Source: Oscillospiraceae bacterium (GTDB lineage: Bacteria; Bacillota; Clostridia; Oscillospirales; CAG-382). From it: a DNA stretch of 32,109 nucleotides. The first letter of the stretch is position 1, and every line of letters begins with the position of its first letter. Positions 1 to 7,616 of the stretch are shown here, one piece after another. The notes under the pieces were generated by a model. The model was not told the DNA's origin, ran no database searches, and was given only the letters and a program-made list of their open reading frames with translations. The stretch is taken from NCBI GenBank assembly GCA_015063885.1, contig SVTH01000009.1:1-32109 (forward strand), given 5' to 3'. A program made the translations under genes and the position numbers.

Positions 1-7
1 TTTTTAT

Positions 8-161
8 CCAAGCCGCAGGCTTGGCATATCATCACCGCGCGAAGCGTGGTGCATATCATCAGCCCCTTTGGGGCTGTATCTCATCACGCTTTAGCGTGCA
101 TCTATCTGCGGCTTGATGATATACAATGCTCCGCATTGATGATATACACGCCTTTGGCGTG
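8..161. repeat. Hairpin array A: variable short hairpins with mirrored linkers
   Basis: Six short palindromes with different stems follow one another: 8-24, 35-49, 61-75, 85-98, 125-137 and 147-161. They have 5-7 bp arms and 2-3 nt loops. They are separated by an almost constant linker, CATATCATCA, at 25-34 and 52-61 and in altered form at 76-86. The linker appears inverted as GATGATATAC at 115-124 and 138-147. The AAGCCGCA at 10-17 is also complementary to TGCGGCTT at 107-114, so the array can close into a larger cruciform. No coding sequence is visible here. The element may start upstream of the window. Confidence 0.7.
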
Positions 162-231
162 ATTTTGCGTTTGGGTTCGAATCCTTAATACAAACCACAA
201 AAATATCTTTTTTGTAGCCCTTACACAAAGC

Positions 232-260
232 AAAAAAGCCCCCCTGTGGGCTTTTTTGTT
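232..260 (+). terminator. Rho-independent terminator
   Basis: AAAAAAGCCC and GGGCTTTTTT form a perfect 10-bp stem with a 6-nt loop, followed by further T residues. The A-rich 5' arm would also let it work on the other strand. Its source transcript starts outside the window or in array A. Confidence 0.75.
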
Positions 261-300
261 TTGGTGTTCGTGATAGGATTATCGTTCTGCACGCCCGGAA

Positions 301-352
301 GAATGCAAGCGAAGCGAAGCATTCTTCAGAAACAAAGTGCCCCGCACTTTGT
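301..352. repeat. Two further hairpins in the upstream gene-free region
   Basis: AGAATGC pairs with GCATTCT across 301-326, and ACAAAGTGC pairs with GCACTTTGT across 331-352 around a CCC loop. They resemble the hairpins of array A but lack its linker. Together with the other elements listed, they occupy the gene-free first 600 bases. Confidence 0.5.
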
Positions 353-401
353 TTTGTGCAGAGTTCAAGTCCTGCTTGTAAAAAGTTAGTTTTGCCCATG
401 A

Positions 402-470
402 CTCACCCCCCTCAGTCACGCCGCAAGCGCCGTGACAGCTCCCCCCTTCCGGGGGCAGCCTGTCTGCCTC
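402..470. repeat. REP/MITE-like palindromic element
   Basis: GTCACG at 415-420 pairs with CGTGAC at 430-435, followed by a C-run/G-run palindrome around 440-455 (CCCCC TTCC GGGGG). I recall similar CTCAGTCACG...CGTGACAGCTCCCCC arrangements as dispersed repeats in gut Clostridia. Membership of such a family is from memory and untested here. Confidence 0.45.
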
Positions 471-536
471 CTATGAAAGCTAACCGTCAGAGCCGCCAAA
501 AGACACATCCCCCCATACGGAAATTCCTTCCCCTTC

Positions 537-566
537 TTGACTTTTCCTGCCCGTTTATGGTATACT
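537..566 (+). promoter_or_regulatory. Sigma-A promoter for the large surface protein
   Basis: TTGACT at 537-542 and TATACT at 561-566 are separated by 18 bp. A ribosome site GAAAGGAG at 585-592 precedes the ATG at 602. Confidence 0.7.
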
Positions 567-601
567 TTTTTCATTCAAGAAACCGAAAGGAGCCCTTCGT
601 T

Positions 602-3600
602 ATGAAAAAACTGCTTACCGTTCTTCTTGCGGTGCTGATGGTCCTTCCCGTCTGTATCACCGCAAGCGCTTCCGCTCCCACGGAGACGGAGGCTTACAAC
701 GCCATGGTGGCCTTGAAATCCCAATACCCCGAGGGAACGCCCTGGGGGAATGAAAAGTATTACGCCTGGAAGGGCGGGATCTACACCGCCGGCACCGGCT
801 GCGTTGCCTTCGCCTTTATGCTCAGCGACGCCGCCTTTGGGGATCTCCCCGCACGGCAGAGCTTTGACGTGAAGTTTGAAGACGTCCGTCCCGGTGATAT
901 CCTCCGCATGGATAACGACACCCATTCCGTGATCGTTCTGCGGGTTTTTGAGGATTACGTGGAGATCGCCGAGGGCTCCTACAACAACGCCGTCCATTGG
1001 GGACGGATCCTCACCGTGGAGGAGGTGGAGGGCTCCACCCATATCATGACCCGTTACCCCGAGGGAACGGGCGGAGAGGATCCCGATATCCCCAAGGATC
1101 CCGATAGAGCCTATATCGCCGACGGCAACTGCGGCGAATACGGACGCCCCAACGTGAAGTGGCGCTTGTATGAAGACGGCGAGCTGTTGATCTCCGGCAC
1201 CGGTGAAATGGACGTTTACTCCCCCTTTGGCGGCACCCCCTGGGACGAGTACACCGCTCAGATCACCTCCGTGACCTTCTCGGGAGAGCTGTTTAACGTT
1301 TGCTCCTACGGTTTTCAGGGATTTTGGAACCTGAAGACGGTCACCATTTGTGATTCCGTCCAGGAGATCGGTGTGAACGCCTTTGCGGATTGTACTGCGC
1401 TGAGCACTGTGAAAATGAGCAAGGGTGTGAAGAAGATCTACGGCAGAGCCTTCCAGGGTTGTTCCTCCCTTACCTCCATCCATCTGCCCGAAGGCCTTAC
1501 CGTCATCAACGTCGATGCCTTCTCCCGCTCGGGCTTGCATGCGGTGGACATCCCCGAAACCGTGACCTACCTGGGAAGCAACGCCTTTGAGCAATGCGAT
1601 TTTCTGGAGTCCGTTTATATCCCCGGCTCGGTAACCAACGATTTTCAATACGCCTTCAACAGCTGTGACAAGCTCTCCACCGTGACCTTGGGTGAAGGGA
1701 TCCGCTGGTTGGGTCGCAACAGCTTTTCCAATTGCCCCAAGCTGAAGATCGTCAACTTCGCCTCCACCGTGACGGAGATCAGAGATGAAGCCTTCCGCTA
1801 CTCCGGGCTGGAGACCGCAGTGATCCCCGACAGCGTTACCTACCTTGGCTCGAGAGCCTTTTCCAGCTGTGAAAAGCTGAAGAGTGTGTACATCCCCGCC
1901 ACCGTTACCGAGTTTGAGGACAACGTATTTTCCTACTGCAAATCCTTGGAGACGGTGACCCTGGAGGAAGGGCTTACCCTTTTGGGTTTTTGCGCCTTCG
2001 ATTATGCCAAGAGTCTGAAAAGCGTTTCCATTCCCGGCAGTATCCAAACGATCCCCGCATACGCTTTCTCCCGCTCCGGCTTGACCTCCGTGACCATCTC
2101 CGAGGGAGTGACCACAGTCAACAAATACGCCTTTGAAACTTGCGAAGATCTGAGAGAGATCCATCTGCCCTCCACCCTGAAGACCGTGGGCAACAGCGCC
2201 TTCGATTGCTATAGCAGCTTTGATCCGACGCACGTATATTTCTACGGAACCCCGGCGCAATGGAGCGAAGTGGAAATTGACAGCTTCAACTACGGTCTGG
2301 AATATGCCGAGCTTCATATCATTGACCCCAACGCCTGCAAGCATCCCCAGACCGTCGTCATTCCCGCCGTGGCGCCTGGCTGTGAGGTCTCTGGCCTTAC
2401 CGCAGGGAAGAAGTGCGCCAATCCCGATTGCGGCGTGATCCTGGAGGAGCAGAAGTACGTTGCTCCCAAGGGACACACCTGGGAAGAGGGCGTCTGCTTC
2501 CAGCCCGATATCTGCAAAGACTGCAAGGCAGAAAGATACATGGACCGCCACGATTGGCAGCCCGCCACCTGCAATGAGCCTTCCATCTGCCGTCTTTGCG
2601 GCGAGGCAAAGGGGATCCCCGCCGATCATTCCTGGCTCCCCGCCGACTGCCTTTGGCCCGAAACCTGCATATTCTGCGGGATCACCCAAGGGGAGCCTTT
2701 GGGCCACGATTGGAACACCACGTACTGCGACGAATCCAAAACCTGCCTCAGATGCGGTATCAGCGACGACTTTATCACCGACCACAGCATGAAGAAGGCC
2801 ACCTGTACCGAGCCTGCCATCTGCCGTGTCTGCGGGTTCACCTACGGCGACCCCTTGGGGCACGATTGGGAGGCAGCTACCTGCACCGACCCCAAGACCT
2901 GTAACACCTGCGGCGTCACCTCCGGCAAGCCCAAGGGACACAGCTGGAAGGCGGCGACCTGCACCACCGCAAAAACCTGCAAGACCTGCTCCGCCGTGGA
3001 GGGAAAGCCCAAGGGACACACCTCCGACGGGGAGACGGATTGCGCAAAGGAAAGCAAATGTACCACCTGCGGCGTGGTGATCCGTGCCAAGGGAGAACAC
3101 TTCTGGAACGAAGGGAAGCTGATCACCGCTCCCGATTGCACCACACCCGGTGAAGCCGCCTATACCTGCCAAAGCTGTCTCACCGAGGAGGTGCTGGAGG
3201 TTCCCGCCAAGGGACACGAATGGCTGGACGCCACCTGTACCGACCCCAAGATCTGTTCCGTGTGCTCCGCAACGGAGGGGGAACCCAACGGGCATACCTG
3301 GAAGGAGGCCACCTGCACCGACCCCAAGACCTGTACCGTCTGCGCTTCCACGGAAGGGGAGCCCAACGGACACGATTGGCAGGAGGCAACCTGCCGCTTG
3401 CCCAAGCTCTGTCTCACCTGCGACCTGACGGAAGGCGAGATCGGTTCCCATAACGACGGCGACGGCGACGGAAATTGCGACACCTGCGGCGGGAACCTGA
3501 ACCCCGTTCCTCCCGCGGAAAGCTCTACGGAGCCGGAGGAATCCACGGAGCCCGAGGAAAGCACCGAGGAAAGCTCCGAGGAAAGCTCCGAAGAGCAGGA

Positions 3601-3832
3601 TGAAAGCTCCGAAGAGACGGAAGGCTCCGAGACCTCCGAAGAGTCCGAAGCCTCCGAAGAGACGGACGCTTCCGTGCCCCGGGAGGAAAGCACTTCCCTT
3701 TCCGCCCCCGCCCTTTCCGAAGCTCCTGCCGAGGATGACGGGAACGTTTTGATGATCGTCCTTTGCGTTGCGGTGGGTGTCCTTGCCGCAGCGGTGATCG
3801 TTCTGCTCGTGATCCTGAAAAAGAAACGCTGA
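602..3832 (+). CDS. Large membrane-anchored surface protein: NlpC/CHAP-like domain, LRR_5 repeats, Cys-rich repeats
   Basis: A 1076-residue predicted extracellular protein. Residues 1-25 form a signal peptide (MKKLLTVLLA... ending ASASA). Residues 30-150 resemble a papain-fold NlpC/P60 or CHAP domain, with a candidate catalytic Cys67 (TGCVAFAF) and His108 (THSVIVL). Residues about 223-540 hold roughly a dozen BspA-type leucine-rich repeats (LRR_5, pattern AFxxCxxLxxVxIPxxV). Residues 580-963 hold about ten units of roughly 24-40 residues (GHxWxxATCTxPKTCxxCG), possibly zinc-binding. A Ser/Glu-rich stalk at 968-1040 leads to one transmembrane helix at 1049-1072 and a KKKR tail. There is no LPXTG motif. 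The start is the ATG behind GAAAGGAG and a consensus promoter; an in-frame upstream extension has no ribosome site. Adhesion or cell-wall processing is plausible, but the exact role is unknown. Confidence 0.85.
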   Translation: MKKLLTVLLAVLMVLPVCITASASAPTETEAYNAMVALKSQYPEGTPWGNEKYYAWKGGIYTAGTGCVAFAFMLSDAAFGDLPARQSFDVKFEDVRPGDILRMDNDTHSVIVLRVFEDYVEIAEGSYNNAVHWGRILTVEEVEGSTHIMTRYPEGTGGEDPDIPKDPDRAYIADGNCGEYGRPNVKWRLYEDGELLISGTGEMDVYSPFGGTPWDEYTAQITSVTFSGELFNVCSYGFQGFWNLKTVTICDSVQEIGVNAFADCTALSTVKMSKGVKKIYGRAFQGCSSLTSIHLPEGLTVINVDAFSRSGLHAVDIPETVTYLGSNAFEQCDFLESVYIPGSVTNDFQYAFNSCDKLSTVTLGEGIRWLGRNSFSNCPKLKIVNFASTVTEIRDEAFRYSGLETAVIPDSVTYLGSRAFSSCEKLKSVYIPATVTEFEDNVFSYCKSLETVTLEEGLTLLGFCAFDYAKSLKSVSIPGSIQTIPAYAFSRSGLTSVTISEGVTTVNKYAFETCEDLREIHLPSTLKTVGNSAFDCYSSFDPTHVYFYGTPAQWSEVEIDSFNYGLEYAELHIIDPNACKHPQTVVIPAVAPGCEVSGLTAGKKCANPDCGVILEEQKYVAPKGHTWEEGVCFQPDICKDCKAERYMDRHDWQPATCNEPSICRLCGEAKGIPADHSWLPADCLWPETCIFCGITQGEPLGHDWNTTYCDESKTCLRCGISDDFITDHSMKKATCTEPAICRVCGFTYGDPLGHDWEAATCTDPKTCNTCGVTSGKPKGHSWKAATCTTAKTCKTCSAVEGKPKGHTSDGETDCAKESKCTTCGVVIRAKGEHFWNEGKLITAPDCTTPGEAAYTCQSCLTEEVLEVPAKGHEWLDATCTDPKICSVCSATEGEPNGHTWKEATCTDPKTCTVCASTEGEPNGHDWQEATCRLPKLCLTCDLTEGEIGSHNDGDGDGNCDTCGGNLNPVPPAESSTEPEESTEPEESTEESSEESSEEQDESSEETEGSETSEESEASEETDASVPREESTSLSAPALSEAPAEDDGNVLMIVLCVAVGVLAAAVIVLLVILKKKR

Positions 3833-3913
3833 GTTTTCAAATCCATGCAACCAAACCGGGGCTTTGACGAGTATTACGGATAGAAAGACTTTTTTCAAAA
3901 AGGAGAGACCCCT

Positions 3914-4378
3914 ATGGCAAAAGGAAAGAAGACCTGTAAGATGCTGAAGGAGATCCGCAAGGAGATCGCAAGAAGCAACGACATCGCCTACGTCACCACG
4001 GAATGTAAATACCAAGGGGACTGCTCGGGCACCTGCCCCAAGTGTGAAGCAGAGGTGCGCTACCTGGAGGAGGAGCTGGAAAAGCGCCGCAGTGCGGGGA
4101 AAAAGGTGGTTTTGGCGGGAGTTGCCGCCGCCATGCTGTTTTCCGCAGGGTGCGAGGACATCTTTTCCTCCCAAACCGTAGGAGATCTCCAGCCGCCCTC
4201 ACAGGAAGAATCCCAACCCATCCCCATGGGTGCCCCTGTGGAGTACGCCTCCTCGGAGCCGGAGGAAGAGACGGCGGATATGGGCGAGATCGCCCCGCCC
4301 GAGGAAAGCGGCGAGCAGTCTTCCGAAGAGATCTCTCTGCCCGTCTTCATGGGAGATCTCGTAGCCCCGGAGGAATAA
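3914..4378 (+). CDS. Small Cys-motif protein with transmembrane segment and acidic tail
   Basis: A 154-residue protein. The N-terminal 60 residues are charged and carry Cys31, Cys37, Cys41 and Cys44 in the pattern CKYQGDCSGTCPKC, a likely metal-binding knuckle, followed by a short helical stretch (VRYLEEELEKRR). A hydrophobic segment spans about 64-79 and ends in FSAGC80. The remaining 75 residues are rich in Glu, Ser and Pro, like the stalk of the preceding surface protein. The N-terminal part resembles a module I recall in gut Bacteroidota and Clostridia ahead of membrane segments, but I do not know a function. AAAGGAGAG at 3899-3907 supports the start. It lies 81 bases after the surface-protein gene with no terminator visible, so co-transcription is likely. 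Confidence 0.8.
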   Translation: MAKGKKTCKMLKEIRKEIARSNDIAYVTTECKYQGDCSGTCPKCEAEVRYLEEELEKRRSAGKKVVLAGVAAAMLFSAGCEDIFSSQTVGDLQPPSQEESQPIPMGAPVEYASSEPEEETADMGEIAPPEESGEQSSEEISLPVFMGDLVAPEE

Positions 4379-4381
4379 AGC

Positions 4382-5119
4382 ATGGCCAACCACGCCCCGT
4401 ACCTGCACCTCTCCCCCGCCCGCAAGAAGGCGGTGCTGATGATCCACGGCATCTGCTCCACCCCGAGACATTTTGACTTTTTGGTGTCCTCCCTGCCGAA
4501 GGACGTGACGGTCTATACCCTTTTGCTCCCGGGACACGGAGGCACGGTGAAGGACTTCGGAAGCACCTCCATGAAGGCCTGGCGGGAAGAAACGGAAAAA
4601 GCCCTTTGCTTTTTGGAACAGGAGCATGAGGAGCTGTTTGTGGTGGGTTACTCCATGGGCACCCTTTTGGCGTTGGAGGCGTTGCCCCGCCATCCCAAAG
4701 TGAAGGGACTGTTGCTGTTGAACCCGCCCTTCCGCCCGTGGGTCAGGTGGGAGATGGCAAAGCGGTCCCGCCGTTTCACCAAAGGAAGGGTGAACGAGGC
4801 CGATCCCCACGAAGCCGCCTGTCTGAACAGCATCGGCATCCGGCTTGCGCCCAAGGCGGTGAGCTACCTCCGCTGGATCCCCCGTTTTCTGGAGCTGCTC
4901 CTTCTTTGCCGCAAGGCGAGGAAAAGCAAGCAGAGGATCGGGATTCCTTGCAAAGGCTTTTTGGGCAAACGGGACGAGCTGGTTTCCATGCGGTCGGAGA
5001 AGTATCTGAAACGCCTTCCCGCAGAGGTACGTATTTCCCAAGAAGCGGGGCATTTTTACTACCCCGAAAAAGACCGCGCTTGGATGTGCGAGGCGTTGCG
5101 GGAGCTTTTGGAAAGCTGA
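4382..5119 (+). CDS. Alpha/beta hydrolase (serine esterase/lipase-like)
   Basis: A 245-residue alpha/beta-hydrolase of the carboxylesterase or monoacylglycerol-lipase type. The nucleophile elbow GYSMG places the catalytic serine at Ser91. An oxyanion-loop HGICST lies at 22-27 and a lid-side PGHGG at 50-54. Asp198 (GKRDEL) and His224 (EAGHFYYP) complete a plausible triad. There is no signal peptide, so it probably acts in the cytoplasm. The ATG lies three bases after the previous stop, with GGAGGA at 4369-4374 overlapping that gene's end, which indicates translational coupling. The substrate cannot be read from sequence. Confidence 0.88.
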   Translation: MANHAPYLHLSPARKKAVLMIHGICSTPRHFDFLVSSLPKDVTVYTLLLPGHGGTVKDFGSTSMKAWREETEKALCFLEQEHEELFVVGYSMGTLLALEALPRHPKVKGLLLLNPPFRPWVRWEMAKRSRRFTKGRVNEADPHEAACLNSIGIRLAPKAVSYLRWIPRFLELLLLCRKARKSKQRIGIPCKGFLGKRDELVSMRSEKYLKRLPAEVRISQEAGHFYYPEKDRAWMCEALRELLES

Positions 5120-5150
5120 CGAAAACCTGCCGTTTTTGGCGAAATAATCA

Positions 5151-5179
5151 TTGACAACCCCGAAGGATTGGGGTATAAT
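5151..5179 (+). promoter_or_regulatory. Consensus sigma-A promoter for the DNA methyltransferase
   Basis: TTGACA at 5151-5156 and TATAAT at 5174-5179 with a 17-bp spacer: an exact consensus promoter, starting only 31 bases after the hydrolase gene ends. Confidence 0.85.
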
Positions 5180-5215
5180 GGGGATAGAAAGAGCAAAGAC
5201 GGGAGGCCATGAAAG

Positions 5216-6109
5216 TTGACCACCGATGTGATCTATCACGGAGACTGTATCCGCGGCATGGCGGAGCAGGTTGAGGACGATTCTGTTGATCTGGTAATTG
5301 CGGATCCCCCGCTGTACCGCGGCGGGAAGGAGTCTGCGGGTACCTTCCCCGACAGGGAATCTTACGCCGCCTTTTCCAAGGGGTGGATCGGAGAAGTGAG
5401 CCGTGTTCTGCGGGGAGGCGGCAGTCTGTGTCTGTTTGCGCCCTTGGAGCTGTTTTGCCGTTTGTTCCCCACTTTGGAGGATAGCGGGCTGGAGCTTCAT
5501 CAGCAGATTCTGATCCATAAGGACCTGCGGGACGCCAACCTGGGCGGTAAGAAGGCAAAGGCCTTCCCTGCCGCAACGGACTGCCTGTTCCTGCTCACCA
5601 AGGATCCCCGTCCCTTCGTCAGCCGTTTTTTGAAGAAAAAGCAGTTGGAAAAGGGTTATACGCCCAAGGAGATGAACAGCCTTTTGGGGGTACAGACCAA
5701 CGGCGGCGGTATGTGGAGCCATTACACCGGCAACCTCGCCCTGGGGCAGATCCCCACGGAAAAGGTGTGGGGCAAGCTGGAGAAGATCTTAGAGTTCGAC
5801 CTGCCTTACAGCCGCATTTCCCAAACCTTCCATCCCGCAGAGGGTCTTTCCTCCTTGTGGAACGACGTGAAGTACCGCGAGGAAAAGGACCGCCTGCACC
5901 CCGCACAGAAGCCTCAGAAGCTGTTGACCAGGCTGCTTTGCACCTGCAGTGACGAGGGGGACGTGGTGTTGGATCCCTTTATGGGCATCGGCTCCACCGC
6001 AGAGGCCTGCGCAGATCTGAACCGCCGTTATATCGGCTTTGAGCTGAACCGGCGGTATTTCCAAATGGCCACCCAGCGGGTGGAAAACCGACAGTTGACG
6101 TTGTTTTGA
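5216..6109 (+). CDS. Solitary beta-class N4/N6 DNA methyltransferase
   Basis: A 297-residue S-adenosylmethionine-dependent DNA methyltransferase of the N6_N4_Mtase family. Motif IV comes first (DPPLY at 30-34, where the usual form is DPPY). Near the C-terminus are the HPAQKP motif and the AdoMet-binding motif I (DPFMGIGST at 253-261), followed by GFELNRRYF. The order IV...I fits the beta class. The best start is TTG at 5216: GGGAGG at 5201-5206 sits nine bases upstream. The ATG at 5209 is in another frame. No restriction nuclease of recognisable type is adjacent, so it looks like an orphan enzyme that could modify host DNA or protect against restriction. The target site is unknown. Confidence 0.9.
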   Translation: MTTDVIYHGDCIRGMAEQVEDDSVDLVIADPPLYRGGKESAGTFPDRESYAAFSKGWIGEVSRVLRGGGSLCLFAPLELFCRLFPTLEDSGLELHQQILIHKDLRDANLGGKKAKAFPAATDCLFLLTKDPRPFVSRFLKKKQLEKGYTPKEMNSLLGVQTNGGGMWSHYTGNLALGQIPTEKVWGKLEKILEFDLPYSRISQTFHPAEGLSSLWNDVKYREEKDRLHPAQKPQKLLTRLLCTCSDEGDVVLDPFMGIGSTAEACADLNRRYIGFELNRRYFQMATQRVENRQLTLF

Positions 6110-6118
6110 AAAACAGAA

Positions 6119-6148
6119 TGAAAAAACCGCCTGCGAGGCGGTTTTTTT
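6119..6148. terminator. Bidirectional terminator between convergent genes
   Basis: AAAAAACCGCC and GGCGGTTTTTT form a stem closed by a TGCGA loop. It lies between the methyltransferase and the convergent serine hydrolase gene and has A and T tracts suited to both directions. Confidence 0.85.
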
Positions 6149-6165
6149 GTGATTCTTTTCAGGGG

Positions 6166-7080
6166 TCACACCCGTTCGCCGAAAAGATGCCATCTGATCT
6201 TGGCGCACAGCTTGTTCACGTCGTTGGTCTCGCTGCTTTGGATGCCCACCACAGCGTTTTCCGCGGGGAAGATCAGGGAGAACTGCCCGTAGGCGCCGTC
6301 GGCACGGAAGGCATTTTCCTTTTGGGGGATCATCCAGAACTGGTAGCCGTAGCCGCTGTTCCAGGGGTCGGGATGGCCCGTGTCGATCTGCTTGCGGCCC
6401 GCTTCCTTCACCCATTCCCGGGAGACCAGCCGTTTCCCTTCCCAGACACCTTCCTGCAGGTACAAAATGCCCAGCTTCATCATCTCCTCGTTCCGCAGAT
6501 ACAGCCCCGTACCGCCGAAGGCCGTGCCTGCGGGGTCGGTCTCCCAGCCGGGGAAGCCCATGCCCATGGGTTCAAACAGCTTGCGGTAGGCGTAGGAAAG
6601 CAAAAGCTCCCCTGCCGCTCTTTGCACCATGCATCCCACCAGGTGGGTGTCGGCGTTGGAGTAGATAAACTTCTCCCCGGGGGTATAGACAAGCTGTTTC
6701 CCCAGCATATAGGCCAGGTAGTCGGGCATCCCCTCCCCCTTGCGGCGGTTGGCGCCCATGAGGAAGGCGCCCCCGAAGCCTGAGGACATGGTGAGCAGGT
6801 GGCGCAGGGTGATGGTCTTCACCCCATCGTCGGTGATGACGGGATCGTACTCCGGGAACAGGGAGCACAGGGTGGTATCCAAGGTCAATTTTCCCTCGTC
6901 CATGGCAATGCCCGCCAGGGTGGACACGTAGCTTTTGGTATGGGAATAGATAAGGCGGGGGATATCAAGGACGAAATGGCGAGATAACAGCAGCTCCCCG
7001 TTTTGGTAGAGGGCAACCGCCTCCGCGCCGGGGTTGTCCTGCTCTAAATCCGCAATGAGGTTCTTTACTTTTTCAAGCAT
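6166..7080 (-). CDS. Beta-lactamase-family serine hydrolase
   Basis: A 304-residue serine hydrolase of the class C beta-lactamase / esterase EstB / D-alanyl-D-alanine carboxypeptidase fold. The catalytic SxxK motif is SHTK at 46-49, and the YSN motif is at 140-142. ADGAYGQ near the C-terminus occupies the place of the usual HxG/KTG motif. No signal peptide is present, so a cytoplasmic esterase or peptidase role is more likely than a secreted beta-lactamase. The ATG is two bases downstream of the GNAT gene's stop, with AGAAAGGAAG upstream, so the two are probably translated as one operon. An upstream in-frame extension overlaps the GNAT gene and is not needed. Confidence 0.88.
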   Translation of the reverse strand: MLEKVKNLIADLEQDNPGAEAVALYQNGELLLSRHFVLDIPRLIYSHTKSYVSTLAGIAMDEGKLTLDTTLCSLFPEYDPVITDDGVKTITLRHLLTMSSGFGGAFLMGANRRKGEGMPDYLAYMLGKQLVYTPGEKFIYSNADTHLVGCMVQRAAGELLLSYAYRKLFEPMGMGFPGWETDPAGTAFGGTGLYLRNEEMMKLGILYLQEGVWEGKRLVSREWVKEAGRKQIDTGHPDPWNSGYGYQFWMIPQKENAFRADGAYGQFSLIFPAENAVVGIQSSETNDVNKLCAKIRWHLFGERV

Positions 7081-7082
7081 AC

Positions 7083-7499
7083 TTACACTTCCTTTCTCAT
7101 GGCAATATGGGGGCAATCCTGCTCGTATTCGATCTCCCCGAAGGGAACGTAGCCGTTCTTTTGGTAAAAGGGAGCGGCTCTGCACTGTGCGTGGAGGGTG
7201 ATGGACTTTCCCCCTGCCTCCCGCACGCAGGCTTCCGCCGCGGCAAGCAGCAAAGAGCCGTTTCCCTTCCCCCGATAGGCTTTCATAACGGCAAACCTGC
7301 CCAACAGCCAGGCACCCTCTTCCCGATCGCGGAAGACGCGGCAGACGCCCACAGGGGTGCCGCCATGGTACATCACCAGGTGCAGGGCAATTTTGTCGGT
7401 ATCGTCGAATTCATCCACAAAGCCCTGCTCCTCCACGAACACGGTGTTCCGCACCGCCATGGCGTGGGGGTGGAGGCTGTCAAAACGCTTGATCTCCAA
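7083..7499 (-). CDS. GNAT-family N-acetyltransferase (ElaA-like)
   Basis: About 138 residues with the GCN5-related N-acetyltransferase fold. RNTVFVEEQGF near the N-terminus resembles ElaA/YjcF-type proteins, and the acetyl-CoA pyrophosphate loop is visible as AYRGKGNGSLLL. PFYQKNGYVPFGE is the usual C-terminal strand-helix. The start is uncertain. A GTG at 7508 is only one or two bases from AAAGGAG, too close for normal use, whereas TTG at 7499 gives a spacing of about ten bases and a natural N-terminus (MEIKRFDSL). It is the first gene of a two-gene operon with the serine hydrolase. The substrate is unknown. Confidence 0.87.
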   Translation of the reverse strand: MEIKRFDSLHPHAMAVRNTVFVEEQGFVDEFDDTDKIALHLVMYHGGTPVGVCRVFRDREEGAWLLGRFAVMKAYRGKGNGSLLLAAAEACVREAGGKSITLHAQCRAAPFYQKNGYVPFGEIEYEQDCPHIAMRKEV

Positions 7500-7524
7500 G
7501 GGGATCACGCTCCTTTCGACTCAC

Positions 7525-7553
7525 AGTATACCACAAAGCGCTCTCTTTTGCAA
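7525..7553 (-). promoter_or_regulatory. Promoter of the GNAT-serine hydrolase operon
   Basis: On the minus strand, TTGCAA (7548-7553) and TATACT (7525-7530) are separated by 17 bp. It lies back to back with the plus-strand promoter at 7559-7587, so both divergent units could be co-regulated. Confidence 0.75.
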
Positions 7554-7558
7554 GTGCC

Positions 7559-7587
7559 TTGACAAAGCCTCGGGATTTTGTTATCAT
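7559..7587 (+). promoter_or_regulatory. Promoter of the nuclease-like/winged-helix gene
   Basis: TTGACA at 7559-7564 and TATCAT at 7582-7587 with a 17-bp spacer, followed by AGAAAGGAG at 7602-7610 and the ATG at 7617. Confidence 0.78.
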
Positions 7588-7616
7588 ATCCCTATCAAGG
7601 CAGAAAGGAGCGCCCT

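Noticed and set aside
167..385. Two tRNA T-arm-like motifs (GGGTTCGAATCC near 173-184 and GAGTTCAAGTCC near 361-372)
   Set aside because: Neither can be folded into a cloverleaf: acceptor, D and anticodon arms are absent and the T-stems have mismatches. They could be remnants, but I cannot support tRNA genes.
575..4174. A 1199-codon open frame on the minus strand opposite the surface-protein gene
   Set aside because: It has no domain or signal sequence, low-complexity Gly/Ala/Val/Leu composition and no ribosome site. The plus strand carries a clear multi-domain protein with promoter, ribosome site and signal peptide. The long antisense frame follows from its codon bias.
6106..6783. Plus-strand open frames opposite the serine hydrolase, GNAT, GH2, GHL10, lysC, efp and aminopeptidase genes
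   Set aside because: They are mirror frames of genes with clear catalytic motifs, have His/Gly/Val-rich composition typical of antisense translation and lack ribosome sites.
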